DNA of 58,718 bases from contig JABBOE010000005.1 in the NCBI GenBank assembly GCA_019351955.1, forward strand, positions 1 to 58,718, in the 5' to 3' direction. The position numbers and the translations under genes are program-made. The notes below the pieces were generated by a model that was not told the DNA's origin, searched no databases, and was given only the letters and a program-made list of their open reading frames with translations. Below are positions 29,936 through 39,780 of the stretch, piece by piece (position 1 is the first letter of the stretch; each line of letters opens with the position of its first letter). This DNA comes from Pseudomonadota bacterium. Lineage in GTDB: Bacteria; Pseudomonadota; Gammaproteobacteria; Burkholderiales; Burkholderiaceae_C.

Positions 29936-30397
29936 TTACGTCGCCTCGAACGCACTTGGCTGGGCCGGGCGGTGGGGGCAGCCCTCGCGCGTGCACGTGG
30001 CGTACAGCGCCAGTGAGTGCTCCTGCAATGCGAAACCGTGCTCGGCCGCGATCTTCTTCTGACGGCGCTCGATTTCAGGATCCACGAATTCTTCCACTCG
30101 GCCACAGTCCAGGCACAGCAGGTGGTCGTGGTGCTTTCCTTCATTGATCTCGAAAATGGCTTTGCCCGACTCAAAGTGCGTGCGCGACAAGATGCCCGCC
30201 TGCTCAAACTGGGTCAACACGCGGTACACGGTGGCCAAGCCGACGTCGCGCGAATTGTCATTGAGCAACTCACGGTAGACATCTTCAGCCGTCATGTGGC
30301 GCATGGCGCTCTTCTGGAAAATTTCCAGAATTTTCAGGCGCGGCTGCGTGACCTTTAACCCTGTGCTGCGCAAACCCTGAGCGTTGGAAACCGGCAT
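29936..30397 (-). CDS. fur: Ferric uptake regulator Fur
   Basis: A Fe(II)-dependent repressor of iron uptake genes. It has 153 residues: an N-terminal winged helix (LKVTQPRLKILEIFQ; ATVYRVLTQFEQAG), the metal-binding HHDHLLC segment, and two Cys pairs (CLDC; CTREGC) for a structural zinc. It is divergent from bamE with 70 bp between starts, the conserved arrangement in this class. The gap contains an inverted repeat, but no good Fur box. Confidence 0.97.
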   Translation of the reverse strand: MPVSNAQGLRSTGLKVTQPRLKILEIFQKSAMRHMTAEDVYRELLNDNSRDVGLATVYRVLTQFEQAGILSRTHFESGKAIFEINEGKHHDHLLCLDCGRVEEFVDPEIERRQKKIAAEHGFALQEHSLALYATCTREGCPHRPAQPSAFEAT

Positions 30398-30407
30398 GGC
30401 AATGATG

Positions 30408-30429
30408 GATGTTTAGAATGAACATCATA
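30408..30429. promoter_or_regulatory. Small dyad in the fur/bamE divergent region
   Basis: GATGTT (30408-30413) and AACATC (30421-30426) form a 6-bp inverted repeat around TAGAAT, a -10-like hexamer for bamE. On the other strand TATGAT (30429-30424) is a -10-like hexamer for fur. The match to the 19-bp Fur consensus is poor. Confidence 0.3.
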
Positions 30430-30467
30430 GTTCACCCACTCGACGGGAATCCCCCGCCAAACCCTTG

Positions 30468-31139
30468 ATGCAAGTCCTGCGTACCTGTTCCGCTCGCCGC
30501 GCAACGCCCTCCTTGCACGCGTGGCTGCTGGTCGTAGCGCTGCCATGCGCCCTCGCCCTGGGCGCATGTAGCAACCTCACACAACAACGCGACCTCACCA
30601 GCGCTCTTAAGCCCTATCGGATTGACGTGATCCAAGGCAATTTCGTTTCGAAAGAAATGGCCGACGAACTCAAGCCTGGGATGAGCAAAGAACAGGTGCG
30701 TGACATCCTCGGGACACCGCTGCTGCAGGATATTTTCCACGCCAACCGTTGGGAATACGTGTTCAGCCTGCGCCAGGGCTACCACGCACCCATCGTGCGG
30801 CGCTTCACCGTGTTCTTCGACAAGGATGGCAAAATGATCCGCACCGAAGGCGATCCGCTGCCCTCTGAAAACCAATTTGTTGCCCAGATCAGCGTGCTGC
30901 GCGAAAGTGGCAGCAAACCCAAGATCATGACCGAAGCGCAACTTCAGGCCGAGATCGCTGCAGCGCAGAAGAAGTTGAACGAACGCAAGCCTGAGGCGAT
31001 GGCTTCCGCACCTGAGGGTCCATTAATCATGGTGGCTCCACCATCGGAGATCAGCAACCTTGATGCGCTGACCACCCCGGCAGCGGCGCCCGGCGCCGCC
31101 TTGGCGCCGGCGCCCCCCGCCAGCACTGCGGCACCCTGA
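30468..31139 (+). CDS. bamE: Outer-membrane assembly lipoprotein BamE
   Basis: A component of the Bam complex that inserts beta-barrel proteins. It has 223 residues, with a lipobox ALGAC, then the SmpA/OmlA domain: [35 protein letters not shown] and [12 protein letters not shown]. The C-terminal 100 residues are an Ala/Pro-rich extension beyond the E. coli length (113 residues). ATG 30468 is chosen over the adjoining TTG. Its TGA overlaps an in-frame ATG of dapB (31139), so the genes may be coupled. Confidence 0.94.
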   Translation: MQVLRTCSARRATPSLHAWLLVVALPCALALGACSNLTQQRDLTSALKPYRIDVIQGNFVSKEMADELKPGMSKEQVRDILGTPLLQDIFHANRWEYVFSLRQGYHAPIVRRFTVFFDKDGKMIRTEGDPLPSENQFVAQISVLRESGSKPKIMTEAQLQAEIAAAQKKLNERKPEAMASAPEGPLIMVAPPSEISNLDALTTPAAAPGAALAPAPPASTAAP

Positions 31140-31174
31140 TGCATGAGCCACCGGATCCACTGCGCCAAACTCGC

Positions 31175-32002
31175 ATGATGCATGACGTCGCCACAGCCCC
31201 CCTGCGGATCGCGGTCGCGGGTAGCGGCGGCCGCATGGGCCGTATGTTGATCGAAGCAATCGCGGCCACAACCGACTGCCGACTTGCGGCGGCATTCGAC
31301 CACGCTGAGTCATCCGCTATCGGCCAGGACGCGGGCTCCCCTCTGGGGTTTACCACTGGCGTGACCGTGACCAGCGACCTCGACGCAGGCCTGCAAGGTG
31401 CTCAGTGCCTTATTGACTTCACGCGTCCCGAGGGCACGCTCAATCATCTGGATATCTGCCTGCGCCACCGCGTGGCCATGGTCATTGGCACCACCGGATT
31501 CGACGCGCCAGGGCTTCAGCGCATCCGTGCTGCGTCGGAACGGATTCCGATCGTCATGGCCCCCAATATGAGCATCGGCGTGAATGTCGTACTCAAGCTG
31601 CTCGAGCAGGCCGGCCGGGCTCTGGCTGACGGCTATGACATTGAGATTATCGAAGCTCATCACCGCCACAAGGTGGATGCGCCATCGGGCACGGCACTCA
31701 AGATGGGCGAGGTGGTGGCGCAGGCAGCGGGCCGCAATCTCGAGCGCGATGCCGTTTGGGCTCGCCACGGCCACACCGGCGAGCGCCAGACCGGTTCCAT
31801 CGGCTTTTCAGTTATTCGCGGGGGTGATATCGTCGGCGACCACACGGTTCTCTTCGCAGGTAGCGGCGAACGCATCGAAATCACCCACAAGTCCAGCAGC
31901 CGCGCCACGTACGCCTCAGGCAGTCTGCGCGCTGCGCGCTTTCTGGCCGGCAAGCGCAATGGCCTGTATGACATGCAGGCCGTGCTCGGTCTGACATCCT
32001 GA
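31175..32002 (+). CDS. dapB: 4-hydroxy-tetrahydrodipicolinate reductase
   Basis: Catalyses the reduction in lysine and diaminopimelate synthesis. It has 275 residues: cofactor loop [10 protein letters not shown], the active-site [14 protein letters not shown], and a C-terminal [16 protein letters not shown] block. Upstream in-frame ATG 31139 overlaps the bamE stop and would add 12 residues without homology; 31175 or 31178 gives the usual N-terminus. The fur-bamE-dapB order is typical of Burkholderiales. Confidence 0.95.
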   Translation: MMHDVATAPLRIAVAGSGGRMGRMLIEAIAATTDCRLAAAFDHAESSAIGQDAGSPLGFTTGVTVTSDLDAGLQGAQCLIDFTRPEGTLNHLDICLRHRVAMVIGTTGFDAPGLQRIRAASERIPIVMAPNMSIGVNVVLKLLEQAGRALADGYDIEIIEAHHRHKVDAPSGTALKMGEVVAQAAGRNLERDAVWARHGHTGERQTGSIGFSVIRGGDIVGDHTVLFAGSGERIEITHKSSSRATYASGSLRAARFLAGKRNGLYDMQAVLGLTS

Positions 32003-32015
32003 GGCCCATCGCACG

Positions 32016-32702
32016 ATGAATGGAAGTCTCGGCGGTTTGGGGGCATTCTGGGCGGGCGGCGATGCGCTGATTCACACCGTGGCCGTGCTCCTCCTGGCGA
32101 TGTCCATGGCGAGCTGGTTCGTCATTTTGTGGAAGTTAGCCATGTTGACGTCCGCCACCCGCCGGGTACCGCGCGCCATAGCCGCATTTTGGGCGGCACC
32201 GGTCCGCCGCGACGCCCCGGCCGCAGCTCTCGCTGCCGATCCACAAGGCCTTGCAGCGCGGCTGGCCGACGTGGCCGGACGGCTGCCAACAAGCCCCGAT
32301 GCGACTGGCTGGCAAAGCTACCCCGACCGCGTGCGTCGCGAGCTTCGCAGCGCCTTGAATGCCGCCAGCCGCCAGCTGCACGCAGGGCATGTGCTGCTGG
32401 CTAGCGTGGGTAGCACAGCTCCCTTCGTGGGCCTTTTTGGCACCGTCTGGGGCATCTACCATGCACTCACCACGATTGCGGCCACCCAGCAAGTCAGCAT
32501 CGACAAGGTGGCCGGCCCCGTGGGCGAGACCCTGATCATGACGGCCGCTGGCTTGGCAGTGGCCATACCGGCCGTGCTTGCCTACAACGCACTGGGCAAG
32601 CGTGCACGCGCCCTTGACGCCGAGCTGGAGGGCTACGCTCTGGACCTGCAACACCTGCTCACGGGTGCAACCGATCCGGATCGCGGCAATACGCCGCCAT
32701 GA
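32016..32702 (+). CDS. exbB: MotA/TolQ/ExbB proton-channel protein
   Basis: A 228-residue inner-membrane protein with three predicted helices: about 20-45, 128-150 (LASVGSTAPFVGLFGTVWGI) and 170-193. It forms a proton-driven motor with the next gene's product. The symbol exbB is used because there is no tolA, tolB or pal nearby, but no tonB is adjacent either, so TolQ-like function is not excluded. Its stop overlaps exbD. Confidence 0.88.
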   Translation: MNGSLGGLGAFWAGGDALIHTVAVLLLAMSMASWFVILWKLAMLTSATRRVPRAIAAFWAAPVRRDAPAAALAADPQGLAARLADVAGRLPTSPDATGWQSYPDRVRRELRSALNAASRQLHAGHVLLASVGSTAPFVGLFGTVWGIYHALTTIAATQQVSIDKVAGPVGETLIMTAAGLAVAIPAVLAYNALGKRARALDAELEGYALDLQHLLTGATDPDRGNTPP

Positions 32703-33136
32703 GTTTCGGCCGATTCGATCGCGGGGCCGACGATACCCCGATGAGCGATATCAACATGACACCTCTGATCGACGTCATGCTTGTCCTGCTGGTGATCTTC
32801 ATCATTACCGCACCGCTCCTGAGCGGGCGCATTGCGGTTGATCTGCCCAAGATCGACACCCCCCCGGCGCACCAGACACCCAAGAGCCTTTCGGTGTCCA
32901 TTCAAAAAGACCAGAAAATCTTCCTGGGTGCGCAACCCGTCACGCTCGCCCAGCTCACGGCTCGCTTCATTGAAGCAGCCAAGGCCAGCAGCGATACCGA
33001 ACTGCGAATCCGGGCCGACACTGCGGTGCCCTATGGGCGCGTCGCGCATGTGATGGCGGCAGCGCAAAAGGCGGGACTCTCCCGTATCGGCCTCATGACC
33101 CATCCCGCGAATGCGGCGTCAGGCGCAGCCCCGTGA
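32699..33136 (+). CDS. exbD: ExbD/TolR biopolymer transport protein
   Basis: A 145-residue single-pass protein: the helix LIDVMLVLLVIFIITAPLL has the essential proton-carrying Asp near residue 25, and a periplasmic domain follows. It is translationally coupled to exbB by ATGA overlap. Being close to fur suggests iron-linked energisation of TonB receptors, though no Fur box is visible. Confidence 0.9.
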   Translation: MSFGRFDRGADDTPMSDINMTPLIDVMLVLLVIFIITAPLLSGRIAVDLPKIDTPPAHQTPKSLSVSIQKDQKIFLGAQPVTLAQLTARFIEAAKASSDTELRIRADTAVPYGRVAHVMAAAQKAGLSRIGLMTHPANAASGAAP

Positions 33137-33170
33137 AGAGCCGACGCCGCCGCGGCGCAGGCGACCCCGT

Positions 33171-33530
33171 TCACTTAAAGTGGTAATAGGCCTCGTTGAG
33201 GTAAGCGGCAATGTCCCTCACCTCATCAGGAAACAGACTGTGGTTGAGTCGGCTTACACACATCTGCGTGAATCCGAGCAGCTCCGCTGCGCTGCGCACC
33301 TTGCGGTCGGGGCGCGTGAACATCGCGGTACTCGATCCCATCATGCGTTCGGCATGGCAGGCCGCGCATTTGAGCTGGTTATAGTGCGTTTCGCCCTGGG
33401 CCACATTGGCGCCGGCAAACACTTTCGATGCTTGGCCGATCTCGCCCGCCGCCCGTGCCTGCGGCAGCGTCAATGCCAAGCCCAGCGCCGCTGCAATCAC
33501 AGCGCCAGAGCAGCCTGTAGTCAACCTCAT
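33171..33530 (-). CDS. Small c-type cytochrome, exported
   Basis: A 119-residue protein with a signal peptide (AALGLALTLPQARA) and one heme c motif, CAACH. A Met (in RMMGSS or TQMC) could be the distal ligand. The C-terminal SLFPDEVRDIAAYLNEAYYHF is a helix common in small cytochrome c proteins. Start MRLTTGC at 33530 gives a normal signal; an upstream ATG at 33563 would add 11 residues. It converges on exbD. The redox partner is unknown. Confidence 0.85.
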   Translation of the reverse strand: MRLTTGCSGAVIAAALGLALTLPQARAAGEIGQASKVFAGANVAQGETHYNQLKCAACHAERMMGSSTAMFTRPDRKVRSAAELLGFTQMCVSRLNHSLFPDEVRDIAAYLNEAYYHFK

Positions 33531-33929
33531 CACCTCATCCACGGCCGAGCTCCTCGCGAACACACGATGTCGGTACGTTATGACAAGAGGCGCCCCTTGT
33601 CCACGACGGCCATGATGAGGATAAGGGCTATGGCATGGGTCCTTGGCGTTTGCAGCGACTCAACAGGCGGTTCCATACGGCTCCCGCGCTGCGCCTGGCT
33701 GCATGGACGCGGCAAAGCGGGGGTGCACGTTGTTGCACGAAGACCCCGCGCCTCAGGCGCGCCAGGGCCACCCCGGTGGTGGCAGTGATCCTGCAAAGCC
33801 TCCGTGCGGGCTCCCATTCGCCAGCGCTGTGCGAAAAGGCGGCTTGGCAGGCCCTAACATGCTGGCTTGACGCCGGCGATGCGAAATCATCGTGCCCACC
33901 GGGCGAACTCAGATCCAACCGACCCATCC
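33531..33929. other. Divergent intergenic region before leuS
   Basis: About 400 bp between the cytochrome gene and leuS. Frames here have no recognisable product. The leuS promoter should lie in it, but I could not identify a convincing pair of hexamers. Confidence 0.45.
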
Positions 33930-36560
33930 ATGAACGAGAAGTACGACGCTGCCGCGGTGGAAAATGCCGCGCAAGCCCACTGGCAAGCCACTGACGCCTA
34001 CCGGGTGACTGAAACGAGGCCCGGCACGAAGACCTATGCCTGCTCCATGCTGCCCTATCCCTCGGGCAAACTGCACATGGGGCATGTTCGCAACTACACC
34101 ATCAATGACATGCTCGTGCGCCACCTTCGCATGAGCGGGCACAACGTGCTCATGCCCATGGGTTGGGATGCGTTTGGGCTGCCAGCCGAGAACGCAGCGA
34201 TGAAAAACAAGGTGCCACCTGCAATGTGGACCTACGCCAACATCGCGTACATGAAGAAGCAGATGCAGTCGATGGGCCTGGCCATCGACTGGAGTCGCGA
34301 GGTGGCAACGTGTTCGCCCGAGTACTACAAATGGAACCAGTGGTTGTTCCTCAAGATGCTGGAAAAGGGTATCGCCGAGCGCCGCACCCAAGTCGTGAAC
34401 TGGGACCCGGTCGACCAGACTGTCTTGGCGAATGAACAGGTCATCGACGGGCGAGGATGGCGCTCCGGTGCCATCGTGGAGAAGCGGGAGATCCCCGGGT
34501 ACTACCTCAAGATCACCGCCTACGCCGAAGAGTTGTTGTCCGCTGTGGCCGACCCGGCGAACCCCAACTTCCTCGATGGCTGGCCCGAGCGGGTGCGCCT
34601 GATGCAAGAAAACTGGATCGGCAAGAGCGAGGGTGTGCGCTTCGCCTTTGCACACACGATATGCGATGCGCATGGCGAGCTGATCCAACAGGGGCGTTTG
34701 TATGTGTTCACCACGCGCGCCGACACCATCATGGGTGTGACCTTCTGTGCCGTTGCGCCGGAGCATCCATTGGCAGCGCACGCGGCCTCGAGCAACGCGG
34801 CACTTGCCGCCTTCATTGCACGCTGCCAACAAGGCGGCTCGACCGAAGCCGAGCTCGCCCTGAAAGCCAAGGAGGGCATGCCCACCGGCCTGACGGTGAC
34901 GCACCCGCTCACGGGTTCGCAGGTGCCCGTCTGGGTCGGCAACTATGTCCTCATGAGCTATGGCGACGGTGCCGTGATGGGCGTGCCGGGGCACGACGAG
35001 CGCGACTTCGCCTTCGCGAAGAAGTACGGCTTGCCCATCACGCAAGTGGTGGACCTGGAAGGCGAGACGTTCTCGCTGGAGTCGTGGGCTGAGTGGTATG
35101 CCGACAAGCAGCGCGGTGTTTGCGTGCACTCGGACATGCTCGATGGACTGCCCTACAAGGCTGCCGTAAACAAGGTGGCCGAATTGCTTGCCGCCAAAGG
35201 TCTGGGCGAAAAGAAAACGACATGGCGGCTGCGCGACTGGGGCATTTCGCGCCAGCGCTACTGGGGCACGCCCATTCCGATCATCCATTGCAGGACCTGT
35301 GGCGTCGTGCCTGTGCCCGAACATGACTTGCCCGTTGTGTTGCCTGAGGACCTGATTCCGGACGGCAGCGGCAATCCACTGGCGAAATGCGAGGCATTCG
35401 TCCACACCCCTTGTCCCCGTTGCGGCCAGCCAGCCCAACGCGAGACTGACACGATGGACACTTTCGTCGATTCATCGTGGTATTTCATGCGCTACACCTG
35501 CGCCGACAATCACGACGCGATGGTCGATCAGCGTACCGATTACTGGATGCCAATGGACCAGTACATCGGCGGGATTGAGCATGCCATTTTGCACCTTCTC
35601 TATGCGCGATTTTGGACCAAAGTCATGCGCGACCTCGGTATGGTGAAGGTGGACGAGCCGTTCAAGCGCTTGCTCACGCAAGGCATGGTGCTCAACCACA
35701 TCTATTCGCGTAAGACCGCCCAGGGCGGCATCGAATACTTCTGGCCACACGAGGTGGAGAACGTTCTCGACGCGCAGGGGCACATCGCGGGGGCGAGACT
35801 CAAGCATGATGGCTCGATGGTGGATTACGCCGGCGTGGGCACAATGAGCAAGAGCAAGAACAATGGCGTGGATCCACAGGATTTGATTGACCGCTTCGGC
35901 GCCGACACTGCCCGGCTGTTCACCATGTTTGCCGCCCCCCCGGAAGCCACGCTTGAGTGGAACGATGCCGCAGTCGAAGGCGCGCATCGGTTCCTGCGCC
36001 GGATTTGGGCTTTCGGCGCCAAGCTTCACGGCCTCTGTACCGACACTCCGGTGCCGCAAGACGCTGCGCGCAGGCTGCGCCGCGAGGTGCACCAGACGCT
36101 GCAGCAGATCAATTTCGACTATGCACGCATGCAATACAACACCGTCGTGTCGGGTTCGATGAAGCTGCTCAACGCCCTGGAGGCGGCCCACAGCGAGCAA
36201 CCCGGCATCTGCGGCGCGCTGCGCGAAGGCTACGGCATTCTTTTGCGCGTGCTCTACCCTGCGACGCCACACATCGCTCATGTGCTGTGGCGGGAACTCG
36301 GCTTTGAGACACAGCACGGTGATTTGCTCGACGCTCCCTGGCCTCGAGTCGACGAAGCGGCGCTGGTGCAGGACGAAATTGAACTCGTGCTGCAGATCAA
36401 CGGCAAACTTCGCGGTGCCATCCATGTACCAGCGGGGGCGAACGCGTCGGCCATTGAAGCGGCTGCGCTGGGCAGCCCTGAATTCGCGCGCCATGCCGAA
36501 GGCCGGGCGGCGAGGAAAGTTGTCGTCGTACCCGGTCGACTGGTCAACGTCGTGGTTTGA
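33930..36560 (+). CDS. leuS: Leucyl-tRNA synthetase
   Basis: A class I aminoacyl-tRNA synthetase of 876 residues. Motifs are HMGH (49-52) within [16 protein letters not shown], the CP1 editing domain with [10 protein letters not shown], a zinc-type Cys cluster ([13 protein letters not shown]), and MSKSKNNG in place of KMSKS. The start [11 protein letters not shown] is normal. It is the first gene of the conserved leuS-lptE-holA cluster, 37 bp before lptE. Confidence 0.98.
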   Translation: MNEKYDAAAVENAAQAHWQATDAYRVTETRPGTKTYACSMLPYPSGKLHMGHVRNYTINDMLVRHLRMSGHNVLMPMGWDAFGLPAENAAMKNKVPPAMWTYANIAYMKKQMQSMGLAIDWSREVATCSPEYYKWNQWLFLKMLEKGIAERRTQVVNWDPVDQTVLANEQVIDGRGWRSGAIVEKREIPGYYLKITAYAEELLSAVADPANPNFLDGWPERVRLMQENWIGKSEGVRFAFAHTICDAHGELIQQGRLYVFTTRADTIMGVTFCAVAPEHPLAAHAASSNAALAAFIARCQQGGSTEAELALKAKEGMPTGLTVTHPLTGSQVPVWVGNYVLMSYGDGAVMGVPGHDERDFAFAKKYGLPITQVVDLEGETFSLESWAEWYADKQRGVCVHSDMLDGLPYKAAVNKVAELLAAKGLGEKKTTWRLRDWGISRQRYWGTPIPIIHCRTCGVVPVPEHDLPVVLPEDLIPDGSGNPLAKCEAFVHTPCPRCGQPAQRETDTMDTFVDSSWYFMRYTCADNHDAMVDQRTDYWMPMDQYIGGIEHAILHLLYARFWTKVMRDLGMVKVDEPFKRLLTQGMVLNHIYSRKTAQGGIEYFWPHEVENVLDAQGHIAGARLKHDGSMVDYAGVGTMSKSKNNGVDPQDLIDRFGADTARLFTMFAAPPEATLEWNDAAVEGAHRFLRRIWAFGAKLHGLCTDTPVPQDAARRLRREVHQTLQQINFDYARMQYNTVVSGSMKLLNALEAAHSEQPGICGALREGYGILLRVLYPATPHIAHVLWRELGFETQHGDLLDAPWPRVDEAALVQDEIELVLQINGKLRGAIHVPAGANASAIEAAALGSPEFARHAEGRAARKVVVVPGRLVNVVV

Positions 36561-36597
36561 GAACTCACCAACCCTGCGCGGCGACAAAGGCTCCATG

Positions 36598-37122
36598 ATG
36601 CAACGCTGGCTTCGCTTTGCCATTCCCCTGCTCGCCGTACTATGGCTCACCGGTTGCGGCTTTCACCTGAGAGGCTCCACCAATCTGGCCTTCTCCAGGC
36701 TTGCCGTGCAGGGTCCGAATGGGCCTTTGCTCATTGAGCTTAAGCGCCAGATCGCCGCGACGACGGCCACACGGATCACGGAGGACGCCAAGCAGGCCCA
36801 GGCCATATTCGTGCTCTTGCAAGACGCGACGTCGCAAGTTCCGATGGCCTACAACGCCGATGGCACCGTGGCGCAATACCAGTTGGTGGAGACGGCGCGC
36901 TTCGAGCTTGTGACGCCAGCCGGGGACGTGCTGATCAGTCCGACCACGATCACTCAGACCAGTAGCCTGAGCTACAGCACATCCGCCACCCTGGCAAAGG
37001 CCAACGAGGCCAACCTGCTTTACCGCGGAATGCGCCAGGATATGGTCAATCGAATCATGTTCCAGCTCGCCGCCGTTCACCCCGGCCGTCCCGGGGCGAG
37101 CGCGGCCGCATCTGCGCCCTAG
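36598..37122 (+). CDS. lptE: LPS assembly lipoprotein LptE
   Basis: An outer-membrane lipoprotein that plugs the LptD barrel and guides lipopolysaccharide insertion. It has 174 residues, lipobox WLTGC followed by GFHLRGSTNLAF, a hallmark of the family. AAAGG is 7 bp before ATG 36598 (36595 is also possible). It sits between leuS and holA as in E. coli. With lptA and lptB it makes three Lpt genes in the window. Confidence 0.94.
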   Translation: MQRWLRFAIPLLAVLWLTGCGFHLRGSTNLAFSRLAVQGPNGPLLIELKRQIAATTATRITEDAKQAQAIFVLLQDATSQVPMAYNADGTVAQYQLVETARFELVTPAGDVLISPTTITQTSSLSYSTSATLAKANEANLLYRGMRQDMVNRIMFQLAAVHPGRPGASAAASAP

Positions 37123-37146
37123 GCACACCGAGATGAACCCGATCCG

Positions 37147-38238
37147 ATGCTGATACGCGCCGACCAACTCACTTCACGCCTTGGGGGTGGGCTGCACGGC
37201 CCATACACGGTTTTCGGCGATGAGCTTCTCCTGGTCAACGAAGCGGTAGACGCCATCCGCAGCGCCGCGAATTTGGCTGGCTTCAGGACGCGGGAGAGCC
37301 ATGTTGCCGAACGTGGCTTTGACTGGGATTTGCTGCTTGCGCAGAGCCGGGAGCTCAGTTTATTTGGCGAGCGCAAGGTCGTCGAGGTACGCATACCCTC
37401 GGGCAAGCCAGGACGTGAGGGCTCTCAGATACTCATTAACCTGGCTCAGCAGCTTTCCAGCGACGTGCTGCTGCTCGTGGTGCTGCCCCGTCTGGACGCT
37501 GCGACGCAGAAGGCCGACTGGTTTGCACGGCTCGTGGATCTGGGCACGGTGGCCCGCGTGGACGCCATTGAGCCGGATCAACTCGCCGCGTGGATGCGTA
37601 CTCGCCTGGCTCGTCATGGCCTGCTCATTCCTGCCGGGGACCGTGGTCAGACCTGCTTGGATCTGCTCGTTGCGCGCACCGAGGGCAATCTTCTGGCCGC
37701 GCACCAAGAGGTGGAAAAGCTTGCCTTGCTGCTCGAGCCAGGGGAGCTTGACGCCGAGCAGATTGAGCACTTGGTCCAGGGTGCAGCCCGTTACAGCGTT
37801 TTCCGGCTCGGCGAGGCCATTCTCTCTGGCGATCTTGCGCGCCTTGGCCGCATGCTTGACGGACTGGAGGGCGAGGGCGTTGCCCCGGTATTGGCGCACT
37901 GGACGCTCTCGGAAGAGATCCGTGCCTGGCTGCGCGTGAGGCAAGGACTGGACGCCGGCCAGCCCTTCGCCAGCTTGACCCGCAGCAACCGGATCTGGGG
38001 CCCCAAGGAAAAGCTCCTTCAAAGAGCAGTGCCACGCCTCAGCCTTCCGCTCGTGGAAGGGCTTTTGCTGCGCGCCGCTGATTGCGACCGGGCCATCAAG
38101 GGGCTACGCCCGCCGGCCATCCCCCACGAGCCGTGGTCTGCGGTGCGACACCTCGCTCTCGCCATGGCTCAGGCCGTTTGTGCGCTGCCGGCGGGCAGCG
38201 CACCGGGGGCCCGTCTGGTGCTTTTGGCCGCCGGCTAG
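37147..38238 (+). CDS. holA: DNA polymerase III subunit delta
   Basis: The clamp-loader subunit that opens the beta clamp. It has 363 residues. Seen motifs are YTVFGDELLLVNEAVDAIR, RKVVEVRIPSGKPG, RTEGNLLAAHQEVEKLALL and YSVFRLGEAILSGD, typical of HolA. It lies 24 bp after lptE and converges on cbbY. Confidence 0.95.
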   Translation: MLIRADQLTSRLGGGLHGPYTVFGDELLLVNEAVDAIRSAANLAGFRTRESHVAERGFDWDLLLAQSRELSLFGERKVVEVRIPSGKPGREGSQILINLAQQLSSDVLLLVVLPRLDAATQKADWFARLVDLGTVARVDAIEPDQLAAWMRTRLARHGLLIPAGDRGQTCLDLLVARTEGNLLAAHQEVEKLALLLEPGELDAEQIEHLVQGAARYSVFRLGEAILSGDLARLGRMLDGLEGEGVAPVLAHWTLSEEIRAWLRVRQGLDAGQPFASLTRSNRIWGPKEKLLQRAVPRLSLPLVEGLLLRAADCDRAIKGLRPPAIPHEPWSAVRHLALAMAQAVCALPAGSAPGARLVLLAAG

Positions 38239-38343
38239 GCCTGCCGGCGGATCAATTCGACGGGGGGCGGCAACGGGTGCTGCCCGCGAGCGCTCCAGCC
38301 GCCGCATGACGCACCACTCCCCTGGGCAACGCGACGCTGGCCG

Positions 38344-39120
38344 TCAGGCCCCGCTTTGGACCCAGGCGCCCAATGCATCAAGATCGACCACGCCGCTCCA
38401 CGCTGCCTCGCGCGCACGCCCGGTCGCGAGCTCCCCGGGCTCACCCAACCCATCCAAATGCGCCAGCGCTCCTTCAAAGGACTCCTCTGCCGTGTATGCG
38501 CCGGTGGTCACAATCGTGTCCAAACCTGCCCCGCGTGCCGCCAGCCAGCCATTGCGCGAGTCTTCGAAGGCCAGGCATTGACCTGGCTCGAGGCGCATTT
38601 GCTCCAGAACCCAGTTGTAGATGGCTGGGTCCGGTTTCTTGCGTGGGACGATATCGCCAGCGCCAATGACCTCAAATAGCGACGGCACATCCCTGCCCAG
38701 GGTCGCGCCGAGCAAGGCCACAACGTTCTCCGGCGTGGTCGTCGTAGCAATGGCCAGCCGCAGGCCGGCACCGCGCGCTTCGTTGAGGAGGCGGCGAACG
38801 CCAGGGCGCAGACGGATGGCGCCTTCGCCGACAAGGCGCACATAGTGTGCAGTCTTGCGGCGGTGCAATTCAGCCACCGTCGTGATCGCCTGCGGATCCC
38901 GGGCGCCCTGTGGATCGATGCTCTGCCAGTAGTGCAGCATGCGCTCCTTGCCGCCGGTAATCGCGAGCAACCGTCCATAAGTCGCCACGTCCCAGTGCCA
39001 TTGCAGCCCCGCTTCCGCGAAGGCCTGATTGAAGGCGACCCGGTGACCGTCACGCTCCGTCTCGGCCAAGGTGCCGTCGACGTCAAAGATCAGCGCCTGG
39101 CGCTTGCATTTCATGCCCAT
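38344..39120 (-). CDS. cbbY: CbbY-type HAD phosphatase (xylulose-1,5-bisphosphatase)
   Basis: A 258-residue HAD hydrolase: DVDGTLAETERDGHRVAFN with nucleophile Asp13 and acid Asp15, a Thr motif in IATTTTPEN, Lys in PRKKPDP, and the last Asp in FEDSRNGW. CbbY of phototrophs and chemoautotrophs removes xylulose-1,5-bisphosphate, a misfire inhibitor of RuBisCO. Its start codon directly follows the TGA of the thioredoxin-fold gene, so it seems to be the last gene of the cbb operon. In Cupriavidus cbbY lies near the front, so its place is different here. Confidence 0.9.
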   Translation of the reverse strand: MGMKCKRQALIFDVDGTLAETERDGHRVAFNQAFAEAGLQWHWDVATYGRLLAITGGKERMLHYWQSIDPQGARDPQAITTVAELHRRKTAHYVRLVGEGAIRLRPGVRRLLNEARGAGLRLAIATTTTPENVVALLGATLGRDVPSLFEVIGAGDIVPRKKPDPAIYNWVLEQMRLEPGQCLAFEDSRNGWLAARGAGLDTIVTTGAYTAEESFEGALAHLDGLGEPGELATGRAREAAWSGVVDLDALGAWVQSGA

Positions 39121-39678
39121 TCAGCCTGCATCCTTCCATTTAATGGAACAGCCGATGCTGGGGTACTGCTCCTCGGGCCCATGCCCGGTTGCAGCGATCA
39201 ACTTCATCGCCTCAAACAGGTCGCGCCGCGCATCGGGCGAAGCGGTCTGCCTGCGCGAGGCATCAAGCTGACCCCGGTACTCCAGTTTGAGATCGGCGTT
39301 GAACCCAAAAAAATCCGGCGTGCACACTGCACCAAAAGCGCGGGCCACGCCCTGCGTTTCGTCGAACAAATACGGGAAGCCAAAGCCATGCTGCGCGGCG
39401 AACAGCTTCATGTTGTCGAGCGAGTCCTCGGGGTAAGCAATGGTGTCGTTACTGTTGATGGCCACTGCGTGCACGCCCAGCGCACGCAACGCATCGGTAT
39501 CGCGTTTGATGCGCGCGGCCACTGCCTTCACGTAAGGACAGTGGTTGCAGATGAACATCACAAGCAGGCCCTTCGGGCCCCGCAGCTCGTTTACGCTCCA
39601 GGTGCGGCCATCGATGCCGGGAAGCGCGAAGTCGGGCGCGGGGAACCCGCGCTGCAAAGGATCGGCAGTTGCAGCCAT
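39121..39678 (-). CDS. Thioredoxin-fold peroxiredoxin-like protein
   Basis: A 185-residue AhpC/TSA-like redoxin. The Cys pair is in FICNHCPYVKA (CxxC type, Cys44 and Cys47 approx.). Further motifs are INSNDTIAYPEDS and YLFDETQGVARAFGAVCTP. It lies between cbbA and cbbY on the same strand, 102 bp after cbbA and with its stop abutting cbbY. A role in thiol control of the Calvin cycle is possible from context only. Confidence 0.85.
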   Translation of the reverse strand: MAATADPLQRGFPAPDFALPGIDGRTWSVNELRGPKGLLVMFICNHCPYVKAVAARIKRDTDALRALGVHAVAINSNDTIAYPEDSLDNMKLFAAQHGFGFPYLFDETQGVARAFGAVCTPDFFGFNADLKLEYRGQLDASRRQTASPDARRDLFEAMKLIAATGHGPEEQYPSIGCSIKWKDAG

Positions 39679-39735
39679 GCATTTCTCGTCTTGGCAGGTG
39701 GCGGAGCGCCGTCTTGACGGGACCCCATGCGAAGA

Positions 39736-39756
39736 CCCGGCGGGGGTGCCGCCGGG
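39736..39756 (-). terminator. GC-rich hairpin between cbbA and the thioredoxin-fold gene
   Basis: A perfect 8-bp inverted repeat (CCCGGCGG at 39736-39743, CCGCCGGG at 39749-39756) with a 5-nt loop lies in the 102-bp gap, on the cbb-operon side. There is no T-run, so it may be a pausing, processing or weak terminator element that reduces expression of the last two genes. Confidence 0.45.
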
Positions 39757-39780
39757 ATCCGCTGACGCGGTTCTACAAGC

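Noticed and set aside
30401-30430. Fur box in the fur/bamE gap
   Set aside because: AATGAT and ATCATA pieces are present, but the 19-bp consensus is poorly matched.
33909-35438. 509-codon minus-strand frame inside leuS
   Set aside because: It lies wholly antisense to a complete leuS, is His/Val/Gly-rich, and has no recognisable domain.
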